This document shows, in pieces, positions 25,476 to 34,093 of a stretch of 64,000 bases of DNA. A program made the translations under genes and the position numbers. This stretch comes from Halopseudomonas phragmitis (GTDB lineage: Bacteria; Pseudomonadota; Gammaproteobacteria; Pseudomonadales; Pseudomonadaceae). The first letter of the stretch is position 1. Every line of letters starts with the position of its first letter. The stretch is from contig NZ_CP020100.1 of the NCBI RefSeq assembly GCF_002056295.1, positions 891,501-955,500 of the forward strand, given 5' to 3'. The notes beneath the pieces are model-generated. The model had not been told where the DNA came from. It saw nothing but the letters and a program-made list of their open reading frames with translations, and did not search any database.

Positions 25476-25970
25476 ATGACCGATCCCAGCATATCCCCCA
25501 ATCCTCACCACCCGCACGACCACAGTCAGTGCGTGCATCAGGCACTGTCCTCGGCCGAGCACTTGTGTCAGCGCGAGGGCGTGCGCCTGACCGCGCTGCG
25601 CAAACGGGTACTGGAGCTGGTTTGGCAGAGCCACAAGCCGCTGGGAGCCTACGATATTCTGGAAACCCTGGCCCGTGAAGACGGCCGCCGGGCGGCCCCG
25701 CCGACCGTCTATCGGGCGCTGGACTTCCTGCTCGAGCAGGGGCTGGTGCACCGGATCGCTTCGCTCAACGCCTTTATTGGCTGCTCCAGCCCGGAACACC
25801 GGCATCAAGGCCAGTTTCTGATCTGTCGCCAGTGCCATGTGGCCGTCGAACTGGACCAATTGCCAATTCATCAAGCGATTGCCGACAGCGCGGCGCAACT
25901 GGGCTTTGAGGTCGAGAGCGAAACGGTCGAGATCACCGGGCTGTGCAAACGCTGCCGGGAGCACGCATGA
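25476..25970 (+). CDS. zur: Zinc uptake regulator Zur (Np20)
   Basis: Fur-family repressor of 164 residues. An N-terminal His-rich stretch (PHHPHDHSQ) precedes the winged helix (about residues 25-95, [37 protein letters not shown]). The dimerisation and metal domain contains ICRQCH and the C-terminal LCKRC, the two CxxC pairs of the structural zinc. The ligand His of Zur are in [14 protein letters not shown] 25476 fits AGGTGG better than ATG 25473. The stop overlaps znuC (ATGA), so Zur controls its own transporter operon. Confidence 0.93.
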   Translation: MTDPSISPNPHHPHDHSQCVHQALSSAEHLCQREGVRLTALRKRVLELVWQSHKPLGAYDILETLAREDGRRAAPPTVYRALDFLLEQGLVHRIASLNAFIGCSSPEHRHQGQFLICRQCHVAVELDQLPIHQAIADSAAQLGFEVESETVEITGLCKRCREHA

Positions 25971-26743
25971 GCGACGAATTGCTGAGCCTCAGCGAGGTCA
26001 GCCTGCGCCGCCACGGCAACCAGGTACTGGAACGGGTGGCGCTAAGCGTCAGGCGCGGCGAGATCGTCACCCTGATCGGCCCCAACGGCGCTGGCAAGAC
26101 CAGTCTGGTGCGCATCGTCCTGGGTCTGCTCAAGGCTGACAGCGGCCAGGTCTGGCGCCAGCCGCGCCTGCGGGTCGGTTATATGCCGCAGAAACTGCAT
26201 GTCGATGCCACTCTGCCGTTGACCGTACAGCGTTTTCTGCTGCTGGTGCCCGGCGCCAGGAAACCCCAGGTCCAGGCCGCGCTGGAAGACGTTGGTGCCG
26301 CTCACCTGCTGAGTCGGCCGCTGCAACAGGTCTCCGGCGGTGAGTTGCAACGCATCCTGCTGGCCCGGGCTCTGCTGCGCAGCCCCGACCTGCTGGTGCT
26401 CGACGAGCCGGTGCAGGGCGTTGACGTTAATGGCCAGATCGAACTGTACCAGTTGATCACCCGGCTACGAGACCGCTACGGCTGTGGCGTGTTGATGGTC
26501 TCCCATGACCTGCATCTGGTCATGGCCACCACCAATACTGTGGTCTGCCTGAACCGCCACGTCTGTTGTTCGGGCCACCCGGAGCAGGTCAGTCTGGACC
26601 CGGCCTTCGTCGCCCTGTTCGGTGATCAGGCCAGCGCCCTGGCCGTCTACAACCACCATCATGACCATGCCCACGACCTGCACGGTGAAGTGGTGCCAGG
26701 CGATCATACTCACCAGCACGGACCGCATTGCAAACATGCCTGA
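25967..26743 (+). CDS. znuC: Zinc ABC transporter, ATPase
   Basis: ABC ATPase of 258 residues that powers zinc import. Walker A is GPNGAGKT (about residues 38-45), the signature VSGGELQR, Walker [13 protein letters not shown] and the switch SHDLH. The C-terminus is His-rich (NHHHDHAHD... [11 protein letters not shown]), which is typical of ZnuC and may bind zinc. It overlaps zur by four bases and znuB by eight. Confidence 0.95.
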   Translation: MSDELLSLSEVSLRRHGNQVLERVALSVRRGEIVTLIGPNGAGKTSLVRIVLGLLKADSGQVWRQPRLRVGYMPQKLHVDATLPLTVQRFLLLVPGARKPQVQAALEDVGAAHLLSRPLQQVSGGELQRILLARALLRSPDLLVLDEPVQGVDVNGQIELYQLITRLRDRYGCGVLMVSHDLHLVMATTNTVVCLNRHVCCSGHPEQVSLDPAFVALFGDQASALAVYNHHHDHAHDLHGEVVPGDHTHQHGPHCKHA

Positions 26744-27521
26744 GTTTCTTCTTTATGCCCTGCTCGCCGGCCTGGGGCTGGCGCTGGTGGCCGGACCGCT
26801 TGGCTCATTCGTGGTCTGGCGGCGTATGGCCTACTTTGGCGATACCCTGTCACATTCGGCGCTGCTTGGCATCGCGCTGGGCATGTTGCTGGATATCAAC
26901 CTGACCCTGGCGGTAACCGTCGGCTGTGTGCTGCTGGCGGTGCTGCTGGTGGCTTTGCAGCACAAGCAATGGCTGGCCAGCGACACCCTGCTGGGGATTC
27001 TGGCACACAGCACTCTGTCACTGGGTCTGGTGGTGCTGGCCCTGACCGACAATGTGCGGGTTGATCTGATGGCCTACCTGTTTGGCGATCTGCTGGCGAT
27101 CAGCAGCGACGACCTGCACTGGATGCTCGGTGGTCTGCTGGTGGTGATGGCGCTGATGACGGTGCTGTGGCGGAGGCTGCTGTCGATCACCGTGCATGAG
27201 GAGCTGGCCCGGGTCGAAGGCCTGCCAGTCACCGCGATCCGCCTGGCACTGATGCTGTTGATCGCGATTGTTATTGCCGTGGCGATGAAGATTGTCGGGG
27301 TACTGCTGATCACCTCGTTGCTGATCATTCCTCCGGCGGCAGCCCAGCGTCATGCCCGTACCCCCGAGCAGATGGCCTTCGGTGCCAGCTTCCTTGGCTG
27401 CCTGGCAGTGCTGGGCGGGCTGGCGCTGTCCTGGCATCTGGACACCCCGGCCGGCCCCTCGATCGTGGTCTGCGCAGCGGGGATGTTTATGTTGGCCTTG
27501 AGTGTGCCGCGGCGGGCCTAG
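26736..27521 (+). CDS. znuB: Zinc ABC transporter, permease
   Basis: ABC-3 family permease of 261 residues with seven to nine membrane segments. Family motifs: [26 protein letters not shown] near residue 25 and the long hydrophobic stretch around [24 protein letters not shown], the contact region for the ATPase. ATG 26736 overlaps the end of znuC by eight bases. The stop lies within a GC-rich hairpin that separates it from the convergent ferritin gene. Confidence 0.95.
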   Translation: MPEFLLYALLAGLGLALVAGPLGSFVVWRRMAYFGDTLSHSALLGIALGMLLDINLTLAVTVGCVLLAVLLVALQHKQWLASDTLLGILAHSTLSLGLVVLALTDNVRVDLMAYLFGDLLAISSDDLHWMLGGLLVVMALMTVLWRRLLSITVHEELARVEGLPVTAIRLALMLLIAIVIAVAMKIVGVLLITSLLIIPPAAAQRHARTPEQMAFGASFLGCLAVLGGLALSWHLDTPAGPSIVVCAAGMFMLALSVPRRA

Positions 27522-27529
27522 GGCCCGCC
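27511..27529. terminator. GC-rich hairpin between convergent znuB and ferritin genes
   Basis: GGCGGGCC-TAG-GGCCCGCC, a perfect 8-bp stem with a 3-base loop that includes the znuB stop region. No U-tract follows on either strand, so termination would have to be assisted; the position between convergent genes suggests that role. Confidence 0.45.
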
Positions 27530-27532
27530 GGC

Positions 27533-27997
27533 TCAGATCTGCGACTGCAGGTAGTTTTCCAGACCCACCATCTTGATCAAACCGAGCTGCTTCTCCAGCC
27601 AGTAAGCGTGATCTTCCTCGGTATCCTTGAGTTGCAGGAGCAGAATTTCCCGGCTTTGATAGTCACCATGGGTTTCGCACAGGGCGATGCCCTTGGCCAG
27701 CGCCTCACGCACTTCATACTCCAGCTTCAGGTCGGCGGCCAGCATGTCCGGCACGGTGAACCCCGGCTGGATCGGTGTGGGTGTCATATCCGGGCGTCCA
27801 CCCAGGAACAGGATCCGCTTGAGCAGCGCATCAGCGTGCTGGGTCTCTTCCTCCATCTCATGATTGATGCGCTCGTACAGCTTGCTGTAGCCCATGTCCT
27901 CATACAGTCGCGAATGCAGAAAGTACTGGTCCCGAGCGCTCAGCTCCCCGCGCAACAGTTCCTTCAGGTAGTTGACGACCTCTGGGTGTCCTTGCAT
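27533..27997 (-). CDS. Ferritin-like iron storage protein, FtnA (often annotated BfrA)
   Basis: Iron storage protein of 154 residues expected to form a 24-subunit shell. Ferroxidase ligands are visible at Glu18, Glu51, His54, Glu127 and His130. The sequence resembles P. aeruginosa PA4235, once called BfrA and later shown to be a haem-free FtnA. By alignment from memory, the position of the haem-binding Met52 of true bacterioferritin is Thr here; the nearest Met is residue 48. I therefore favour a ferritin rather than a haem bacterioferritin. GAGGTGG lies close to the ATG. No Fur box was found by eye in the 155 bases upstream. Confidence 0.88.
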   Translation of the reverse strand: MQGHPEVVNYLKELLRGELSARDQYFLHSRLYEDMGYSKLYERINHEMEEETQHADALLKRILFLGGRPDMTPTPIQPGFTVPDMLAADLKLEYEVREALAKGIALCETHGDYQSREILLLQLKDTEEDHAYWLEKQLGLIKMVGLENYLQSQI

Positions 27998-28152
27998 GAC
28001 GCCACCTCGATTCAGACTCGATGAATATCCGCTGATTGTGCCTGAACCAAGGTCCAGCGGCCAGCAGCAAGCAATAAAAATACTAACTAATACAGCATGT
28101 TACGCCTATCTAAGCATTGATGAGAAAGATAAGCACCGGCATTCTCGGTTGC

Positions 28153-28788
28153 TCACTGACCTGCCATGATCCGCGGCAGCCACTGGCTCAGCTCGGTCGG
28201 CTTGAGCGGCGGGCGGATAAAGCCGGCATAACGGCCCTGGGGGTCGACGATAACCACCTGACCACTGTGATCGACCAGATAGTTGTCCTGGCTGGTGTCC
28301 GGCTCGATATAGGCAATCGACAGCGCCTGGGCCAGCTTGGCCAGCTCGCTCGGCTGGCCAGTGGCGCCAGTGAATCCGGCATTGAAGAAGCTCAGATAAC
28401 TGTTCATCTGCTCGGGAGTATCGCGCTGTGGATCGACGCTGACCATGGTCACCTGCAGCTGGTCGCGGCTATCCTCAGGTAGGCCGCTGCTGACCTGACG
28501 CAGCTCGGCCATGGTGGTCGGACAGATATCCGGGCAGAAGGTGTAGCCAAAAAACAGCAAATTCCACTGCCCCTGCAGGTCAGCCTTGCCCCAGTTTTCG
28601 CCCTTGGCCGAGATCATCTGGACCTCGGGTATCGGCCGCGGCGCATCGAACAGGAAGATCCCGGCCTGGGACAACTGGGCCTTGTCCAGCGGCGCAGGTC
28701 GCAGCACTTTGTTAACCGTGGCGCCGATGACCAGAGCCACCGCAGCCAGGGTTACCAGTACGGTTTTTTGCACACCACTCAAAGCCAT
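28153..28788 (-). CDS. SCO1/SenC family copper chaperone for cytochrome oxidase
   Basis: Inner-membrane-anchored periplasmic protein of 211 residues. One N-terminal membrane helix (about residues 8-27) is followed by a thioredoxin-like domain with the copper-binding CPDIC pair in [18 protein letters not shown] and a conserved His in [10 protein letters not shown]. It delivers copper to, or reduces, the CuA site of oxidase subunit II. ATG 28788 overlaps the end of cyoE by ten bases and has GGGAG upstream. It is the last gene of the cox assembly operon, as PA0114 is. Confidence 0.93.
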   Translation of the reverse strand: MALSGVQKTVLVTLAAVALVIGATVNKVLRPAPLDKAQLSQAGIFLFDAPRPIPEVQMISAKGENWGKADLQGQWNLLFFGYTFCPDICPTTMAELRQVSSGLPEDSRDQLQVTMVSVDPQRDTPEQMNSYLSFFNAGFTGATGQPSELAKLAQALSIAYIEPDTSQDNYLVDHSGQVVIVDPQGRYAGFIRPPLKPTELSQWLPRIMAGQ

Positions 28789-29684
28789 CCGGCCACTCCC
28801 GCGTAATGATCGACCAGCAGGGCCACGAACAGCCACAGCAGGTACCACAGAGAAAATTTGAAGGTCTTGATCGCCGCGTGCGGGCGACTGTCACGCCACA
28901 GCGCCCAGGCCCAGTCGATGAAGCGCAGGCCCAGTACCAGAGCGGCGGCCAGATACAGCACCCCGCTCATGTGAATGACATAGGGCAGCAGGCTGACCGC
29001 CAACAGGATAAAGGTATATAGCAGGATATGCAGCTTGGTATAGCGCTCGCCATGGGTCACCGGCAACATCGGGATATCGACCTTGGCGTACTCGGCCTTG
29101 CGGTGAATGGCCAGCGCCCAGAAGTGCGGCGGAGTCCAGGCAAAGATGATCAGCACCAGCAGCAGCCCCTGGGCATCGACCTGTCCGGTTACCGCCGTCC
29201 AGCCGAGCAGCGGCGGCGCGGCTCCTGCCAGACCGCCGATGACGATATTCTGCGGGGTAGCACGCTTGAGAAACGAGGTGTAGATCACCGCATAGCCAAG
29301 CAGTGAGCCAAGGGTCAGCCAGGCGGTCAACGGATTGATCCAGTGCAGCAGAATGGCCATGCCGGCCACGCCCAGCGCCAGCGCGAACAGCAAAGCATGA
29401 ATGGGATTGACCCGCCCCTGGGCCAAAGGCCGGCGCTGAGTCCGGGCCATGTGGATATCAATGCGCCGATCGACCACATGATTGATCGCCGCCGCCGAGC
29501 CAGCGCACAGGGCAATGCCCAGATTACCGAGTAACAACACGTGCCAGGGCACCATGCTGTCGGTGGCCAGCAGCATGCCGATCGCCGAGGTGATGATCAT
29601 CAGTGCCACGACCTTGGGCTTGGTCAGCTCCAGGTAATCGCGCCAGCCGGCGCTGGCCTGGGCGGTCTTGATCAAGGTTGCCAT
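28779..29684 (-). CDS. cyoE: Protohaem IX farnesyltransferase
   Basis: UbiA-family membrane prenyltransferase of 301 residues that turns haem B into haem O. It has nine expected membrane helices. The prenyl-diphosphate site is the Asp-rich [20 protein letters not shown] (about residues 67-86), and a second loop [17 protein letters not shown] is conserved. With CtaA it supplies haem A for the cox oxidase encoded upstream. The synonym ctaB is also used. AGGGGGAT lies upstream of the ATG. Confidence 0.94.
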   Translation of the reverse strand: MATLIKTAQASAGWRDYLELTKPKVVALMIITSAIGMLLATDSMVPWHVLLLGNLGIALCAGSAAAINHVVDRRIDIHMARTQRRPLAQGRVNPIHALLFALALGVAGMAILLHWINPLTAWLTLGSLLGYAVIYTSFLKRATPQNIVIGGLAGAAPPLLGWTAVTGQVDAQGLLLVLIIFAWTPPHFWALAIHRKAEYAKVDIPMLPVTHGERYTKLHILLYTFILLAVSLLPYVIHMSGVLYLAAALVLGLRFIDWAWALWRDSRPHAAIKTFKFSLWYLLWLFVALLVDHYAGVAGWL

Positions 29685-29756
29685 TCCACATCCCCCTGAC
29701 GCCGGTATGGACGTCTTGTGCTTTGTTGTTCTTGTCCGGCCAGTATGCGTCAGCCC

Positions 29757-30800
29757 TCAGCGACTGACCAGTGTGCCGGCCGACAGGCTACGATCAAACA
29801 GCGCTTCACGGGCCGGGGCCCGGACCCGATAGTTGATGCTCACCAGCACCAATAACAGCACCGCACCGAAGGCGTTGTGGGCCACGGCCACAGCCAGCGG
29901 CAGGTGCGCCAACACATTGGTGATGCCCAGCCCGACCTGAATCGCCAGCGCCAGCAGCAGCAGCCCAGCCAACCGGCCAAGCCCGGCGCCAAGCAGACGC
30001 CAGGCCAACAGCAGGACCGCCAGCGTAGTGATCAACGCCCCGATCCGATGGCTCAGGTGAATGGCCGTACGCCCCGGGCCATCAAGCATGCCACCCAGAT
30101 AGTTGGGACCGATTTCCTGGAACACATTGAAGCCGGCGGCAAAGTCCATGTTGTCCGGCCACCACTGACCATGACAGGTCGGCAGATCGACACAGGCCAC
30201 CGCCGCATAATTGCTGCTGACCCAGCCGCCCAGGGTGATCTGGGCGATCACCACCAGCAACACCAGCCGGGCCAGATTACGCAGCCGAGCCATGGCCGGA
30301 CTGGGAGCCAGCGGGTTCAGACCGCCGTGCAGACGCAAACCCAGCAGCAGTAACAGACTCAGAGTGGCGAAACCGCCGAGCAGGTGGGCGGTAACCACCT
30401 GCGGCCAGAGCTTGAGAGTCACGGTCCACATGCCGAACGCAGCCTGACAGATCACCAGTGCCAGCAGCCCCCAGGCCAATCCCACGGGATAGCCGGGACG
30501 CCGGCGCTGCTTCAGGCTCAGCAACGCCAGCCCAAGGATCAGCAGGCCGAGAATGCCCGCGGCATAGCGGTGAATCATTTCCGCCCAGGCCTTGAAGGCC
30601 TCGACCGGGTCATCCGGGAAGCGCATCTGGGCCAGCTCCAGAGCTGCGTCGCTGCGCGGTACGCTGAGAAACCCATAGCAGCCGGGCCAGTCCGGACAGC
30701 CGAGGCCGGCATGTACCAGCCGGGTATAGGCCCCGAGAATCACCACCACAAAGCCGAAACCAAGGGCAATCAAGGCAAACAGATATCCGGGTTTACGCAT
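29757..30800 (-). CDS. ctaA: Haem A synthase (COX15/CtaA)
   Basis: Membrane protein of 347 residues with about eight helices that oxidises haem O to haem A. Conserved motifs: GAYTRLVHAGLGCPDWPGC (residues about 24-42), AEMIHRYAAGILG with a haem-ligand His, TAHLLGG in the middle, AIHLSHRIGALITT, and AHNAFGAVLLLVL near the end. The cysteine pair in VACVDLPTCHG matches the redox pair of CtaA. It starts just after the preceding assembly gene and belongs to the same operon. Confidence 0.93.
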   Translation of the reverse strand: MRKPGYLFALIALGFGFVVVILGAYTRLVHAGLGCPDWPGCYGFLSVPRSDAALELAQMRFPDDPVEAFKAWAEMIHRYAAGILGLLILGLALLSLKQRRRPGYPVGLAWGLLALVICQAAFGMWTVTLKLWPQVVTAHLLGGFATLSLLLLLGLRLHGGLNPLAPSPAMARLRNLARLVLLVVIAQITLGGWVSSNYAAVACVDLPTCHGQWWPDNMDFAAGFNVFQEIGPNYLGGMLDGPGRTAIHLSHRIGALITTLAVLLLAWRLLGAGLGRLAGLLLLALAIQVGLGITNVLAHLPLAVAVAHNAFGAVLLLVLVSINYRVRAPAREALFDRSLSAGTLVSR

Positions 30801-30803
30801 GGT

Positions 30804-31409
30804 TCAGCCCACCTTGGAAACTTTCATCAGGTACTTAAGGTCGTCCAGCAGCCGCTTGGCCGGCTCGCCCTGCTCGTGATGCAGAACCACTGTGCCGAGT
30901 GGGTCAACCAGCCACAATTGCGCGCCCTGGCGCCAGTGTTCAGGCTGTTGATGCAGACTGTCTTGATAGGCCGTGGCATCCAGCCGGGTGTGGGCCAGAC
31001 GCGGGAATTCATCCAGCCGGGCTGCCACCGCCGGCTCAAGCTCCCCGCTCAGCGCCAGCACATGCTGAGCCCGGCCGGACTCGCGACCCAGTGCGACATG
31101 GATCTGCCGGGCGGTATGCACCAGTTCCAGGCAGGCGCTGTCGCAGTCGCCATTGACCGTGACCAGCAGGCGCCAGGGAGCACCATAACCGACCGGCTCC
31201 AACCCGATACCCCAGTCGCCCAGGCTCATGGCCGGCTCCACCAGCGGCGTTCTGTTGGTCTGGCTGTCGGGTATGCCGATATCCAGCTTGACCATGACCC
31301 AGGCGGCCAGCATGGGCCCGACCACCACGGCGATGATCGCCAGCAATTTAAGCTGGCCACGGCGTTGTGGGACCTGGTTGTTATAGCTGTTGTCAGTCGC
31401 ACTCATCAT
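30804..31409 (-). CDS. Membrane-anchored thioredoxin-fold protein of the cox assembly operon
   Basis: Protein of 201 residues, homologue of PA0111. One membrane helix (about residues 20-42) is followed by a periplasmic domain with a Sco-like thioredoxin outline: WRLLVTVNGDCDSACLELVHTARQIHVALG carries a CDSAC pair in place of the Sco CPxxC, and a C-terminal AQLWLVDPLGTVVLHHEQGE provides the conserved His region. It may help copper insertion or haem handling, but this is inferred only from context and fold. It overlaps the SURF1 gene by 17 bases. Confidence 0.8.
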   Translation of the reverse strand: MMSATDNSYNNQVPQRRGQLKLLAIIAVVVGPMLAAWVMVKLDIGIPDSQTNRTPLVEPAMSLGDWGIGLEPVGYGAPWRLLVTVNGDCDSACLELVHTARQIHVALGRESGRAQHVLALSGELEPAVAARLDEFPRLAHTRLDATAYQDSLHQQPEHWRQGAQLWLVDPLGTVVLHHEQGEPAKRLLDDLKYLMKVSKVG

Positions 31410-32157
31410 GGTGTTTCCCCCGGGGTTCGGGCCGCAAACCGGCCCAAATGAACAAACCCAGCAAAGCCGTGGCCAGGGCGAACCATTGCACGGCGTAGCC
31501 GGTGTGTTTGCTGGCGGTCATCGGCAGACCTGGCCAGTCGAGTTGGAAAGCCGCCGGGCTGCCGTCGGTCAGACGGGCCAGCCAGGGCTGCAAGTGAAGT
31601 TGGCTGCTGGCGGCAAACTGCTCCGGATCAAGCTGGGTAATCAGCCGCGGCCAGCCGGCACTGGCCGAATCATCTGCCAGGCTGAAACCCTCGGCGGCAG
31701 CCGGGAGGGTTTCGGCATACAAGTTGAGAGTTTCTGTCGGCGTAGTGATGACCGGCAACTGGCGCCGGTCAGGCCAGGCCAGCCAGCCACGGTTGACCAC
31801 CAGCCAGAGGTTGCTGGGCTGATCATGGAAGGCTTGCAGTACTTCCACACCGGCCCGGCCATCACGGGTGCGGTTGTCCAGCAACCAGATATAACGGGCA
31901 TCGAACCGGCCCTGCAGCAACAGCGGCTGCCAGGCTTGCAAGCGGCTGGCGTCCTGACTGGTGAGGCTGACCGGCGGGCTGAAGCGCTGAGCATTCATGG
32001 CCGCTTCAAGCTGCCGTTTCTGTTCGGCCCGGTCGAGTTGCCACAGACCGAGGCTGATCAGGATCGGCAGAAAGGTCAGGGTGAACAGCCAGAGTGGCCA
32101 GCCCGGCGCAAAGCGGGGGCGCTGCCGGGGCTGTTCTTCGCTAACGCTCATGACCAT
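31393..32157 (-). CDS. SURF1 family cytochrome oxidase assembly protein
   Basis: SURF1-type protein of 254 residues with one membrane helix near each end (about 20-40 and 208-228) and a periplasmic loop. Signature pieces: LGLWQLDRAEQKRQL near the start, the central WLLDNRTRDGRAGVEVLQAF, WLVVNRGWLAWP, and the C-terminal KHTGYAVQWFALA. SURF1 helps place haem a3 in subunit I. ATG 32157 has GGAG six bases away; a GTG at 32169 and ATG 32151 are alternatives. Confidence 0.9.
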   Translation of the reverse strand: MVMSVSEEQPRQRPRFAPGWPLWLFTLTFLPILISLGLWQLDRAEQKRQLEAAMNAQRFSPPVSLTSQDASRLQAWQPLLLQGRFDARYIWLLDNRTRDGRAGVEVLQAFHDQPSNLWLVVNRGWLAWPDRRQLPVITTPTETLNLYAETLPAAAEGFSLADDSASAGWPRLITQLDPEQFAASSQLHLQPWLARLTDGSPAAFQLDWPGLPMTASKHTGYAVQWFALATALLGLFIWAGLRPEPRGKHHDECD

Positions 32158-32215
32158 CGCCGGCTCCACCTGGGTCTATACTTAAATGACTCTTCACCGC
32201 CATGGACCTTCACTC

Positions 32216-32425
32216 ATGCTCTTGAAACTGACCATCCTGGTATTGCTGGCGGCCATCGTGGCCAGCCTGTTCAGCGGCCTGTTCTTTCTGGTTAGAGACA
32301 CCACCAATACCGGCCGGCTGGTCAGCGCGCTCAGCGTACGCATTGCGCTGACGGTCGCGGTGGTGCTGCTGATTGCCTGGGGGTTTTGGTCAGGACAGTT
32401 GGCCTGGCATGCCCCCTGGCTCTAG
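32216..32425 (+). CDS. DUF2909 twin-transmembrane protein
   Basis: Small inner-membrane protein of 69 residues with two helices (about residues 4-26 and 43-62) joined by a short loop containing RDTTNTGRLVSALSVRI. This matches DUF2909, which is found in cox gene clusters of pseudomonads and opposes the cox operon here as there (PA0109 position). Function unknown. The last codons WHAPWL and the TAG stop lie at the very edge of a MITE-like element; the stop is inside the element's terminal repeat. Confidence 0.82.
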   Translation: MLLKLTILVLLAAIVASLFSGLFFLVRDTTNTGRLVSALSVRIALTVAVVLLIAWGFWSGQLAWHAPWL

Positions 32426-32602
32426 GGAAACACTGATTAAATCAGTTTCGGTGTTGGCCCAATTGTCGCTGATCTATTCTGGACACGCCGTGAACCCATC
32501 CCTGGGGGCTTGACGATGCCCGTCCAGGGCATCGACAGTCCAGAACAGATCAGCGCCAACCGGGCTACTGAACTTGTGTGCAATTAATCAGTGTTTCCCT
32601 AG
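32422..32602. mobile_element. MITE-like element with 19-bp perfect terminal inverted repeats
   Basis: A 181-base non-coding element bounded by CTAGGGAAACACTGATTAA (32422-32440) and its exact inverse (32584-32602). Inside, CTGATCTATTCTGGAC and GTCCAGAACAGATCAG form a second near-perfect inverted pair around a smaller inner palindrome. No transposase is encoded. Such elements are spread in pseudomonad genomes and are moved in trans. It lies between DUF2909 and the end of coxC. Confidence 0.85.
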
Positions 32603-32608
32603 GGGCTT

Positions 32609-33484
32609 TCAAAAGATGTAGACAAAAATAAACAGCCCGACCCAGACCACATCCACAAAGTGCCAGTACCAGGCCGCGGCCTCGAAGCCAAAGTGCTGCT
32701 CCGGGGTGAAGTGGCCCTTGTAGACCCGGATCAGGATGATCGTCAGGATCAGCGCGCCCATGGTCACGTGGGCGCCGTGAAAACCGGTGAGCATGAAGAA
32801 GGTCGCACCGTAAATCCCGGAGTTCAGGGTCAGCCCCAGGTCGCGATAGGCGTGCACGTATTCGGCGATCTGGAAACCGAGGAACACCACCCCTAATACC
32901 ACGGTCAGCAACAGCCAGTTCTGCAGGGCCTTACGCTTGTTGGCCCGCAGGGCGTGGTGAGCGAAGGTCACGGTGACACTGGAGCTGATCAGGATGATGG
33001 TATTGAGCAGCGGCAGCTGCCAAGGGCTGATGATCTCGCTTGGCCCTTGGAACCGACCTGGATCGGGGTTTTCCATCAGCGGCCAGGCGAACTCGAAATT
33101 GGGCCACAGCAGCTCGCCGGTCATCACCTTGTCGCCGGCACCACCCAGCCAGGGCCCGGCCAGGGTGCGAACATAGAACAGCGCACCGAAGAAGGCGGCA
33201 AAGAACATCACCTCGGAAAAGATGAACCAGCCCATGCCCAGGCGAAATGAGCGATCCATCTGCGGGCTGTAGAGGCCCTGGCGGCTTTCATCGATCACAT
33301 GACTGAACCAGCCGAACATCATGTAGGCGATGATCAGCGCCCCGGTAAAGAAGATCAGGTGCCCGGACTGGCCGGAGCTGTTCATCATGGTGCCGGCCCC
33401 GATCACGGTGACCAGCAGACCGACGGAGCCGACAATCGGCCATTTGCTCTGTGCCGGTACGTAGTAGGTTTGGTGACTCGCCAT
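32609..33484 (-). CDS. coxC: Cytochrome c oxidase subunit III
   Basis: Integral membrane subunit of 291 residues with seven helices. Motifs: YMMFGWFSHVIDES, GMGWFIFSEVMFFAAFFGALF, and the C-terminal FMLTGFHGAHVTMG and YWHFVDVVWVGLFIFVYIF, all typical of subunit III. It lacks catalytic metals and stabilises proton uptake in the aa3/caa3 oxidase. The MITE-like element lies six bases beyond its stop. Confidence 0.95.
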   Translation of the reverse strand: MASHQTYYVPAQSKWPIVGSVGLLVTVIGAGTMMNSSGQSGHLIFFTGALIIAYMMFGWFSHVIDESRQGLYSPQMDRSFRLGMGWFIFSEVMFFAAFFGALFYVRTLAGPWLGGAGDKVMTGELLWPNFEFAWPLMENPDPGRFQGPSEIISPWQLPLLNTIILISSSVTVTFAHHALRANKRKALQNWLLLTVVLGVVFLGFQIAEYVHAYRDLGLTLNSGIYGATFFMLTGFHGAHVTMGALILTIILIRVYKGHFTPEQHFGFEAAAWYWHFVDVVWVGLFIFVYIF

Positions 33485-33516
33485 CTGTTGTTCTCCTTGT
33501 AAGGCAGTCAGATCAA

Positions 33517-34080
33517 TCAGTGCAGGCCGGCCAGATCAAGGCTGGCGGCCATGCGCTCGGTCACATCAAACAGGGTATAGGCCAGGGTCAGACGCCGGAC
33601 ATCACCGGGCAGCCCTGGGTCAACAATAAAGCGTACCGGCATTTCCACCCGCTCTCCCGGCTGCAATACCTGCTGGGTAAAGCAGAAACACTCGGTCTTG
33701 TGGAAATAGGCGGCGGCCTTGGACGGTGACACGCTGGGTATCGCCTGGGCCACCATCGGCCGGTCGGTCGGGTTGTGGGCGATGAAGTTCATGGTGTGGG
33801 CCTCGCCCGGGTGCAGCACGATCTCGGCGGCCTCCGGGCCGAACGACCAGATCATGCCCTCGGCGTTGCTGGAAATGAACTGGACCCGCACATTACGCTC
33901 CTCGTCCACGCCCTGCACACTGCCCTGAAAGGCGCTGCTGCTGGTCTTGCCATTGATGCCGAAGGCCTCGCACATCACATCGTAGATGGGCACCAGCAGG
34001 AAACCGAAGCCGAACATGCCGACCACCAGCAGCAACAGGCGACCGACCAGACGTTTGGTACTCAGGCCTTCTTCGTTCAT
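33517..34080 (-). CDS. Cytochrome oxidase assembly protein CtaG/Cox11
   Basis: Copper chaperone of 187 residues that inserts CuB into subunit I. One N-terminal membrane helix (about residues 10-30, ending VPIYDVMCEAFG) is followed by an immunoglobulin-like periplasmic domain. The copper-binding motif CFCFTQQ (about residue 140) is intact. GGAGG lies five bases before ATG 34080, which decides the start; the open frame runs 42 codons further upstream without a better site. Confidence 0.94.
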   Translation of the reverse strand: MNEEGLSTKRLVGRLLLLVVGMFGFGFLLVPIYDVMCEAFGINGKTSSSAFQGSVQGVDEERNVRVQFISSNAEGMIWSFGPEAAEIVLHPGEAHTMNFIAHNPTDRPMVAQAIPSVSPSKAAAYFHKTECFCFTQQVLQPGERVEMPVRFIVDPGLPGDVRRLTLAYTLFDVTERMAASLDLAGLH

Positions 34081-34093
34081 GACAACCTCCGCG

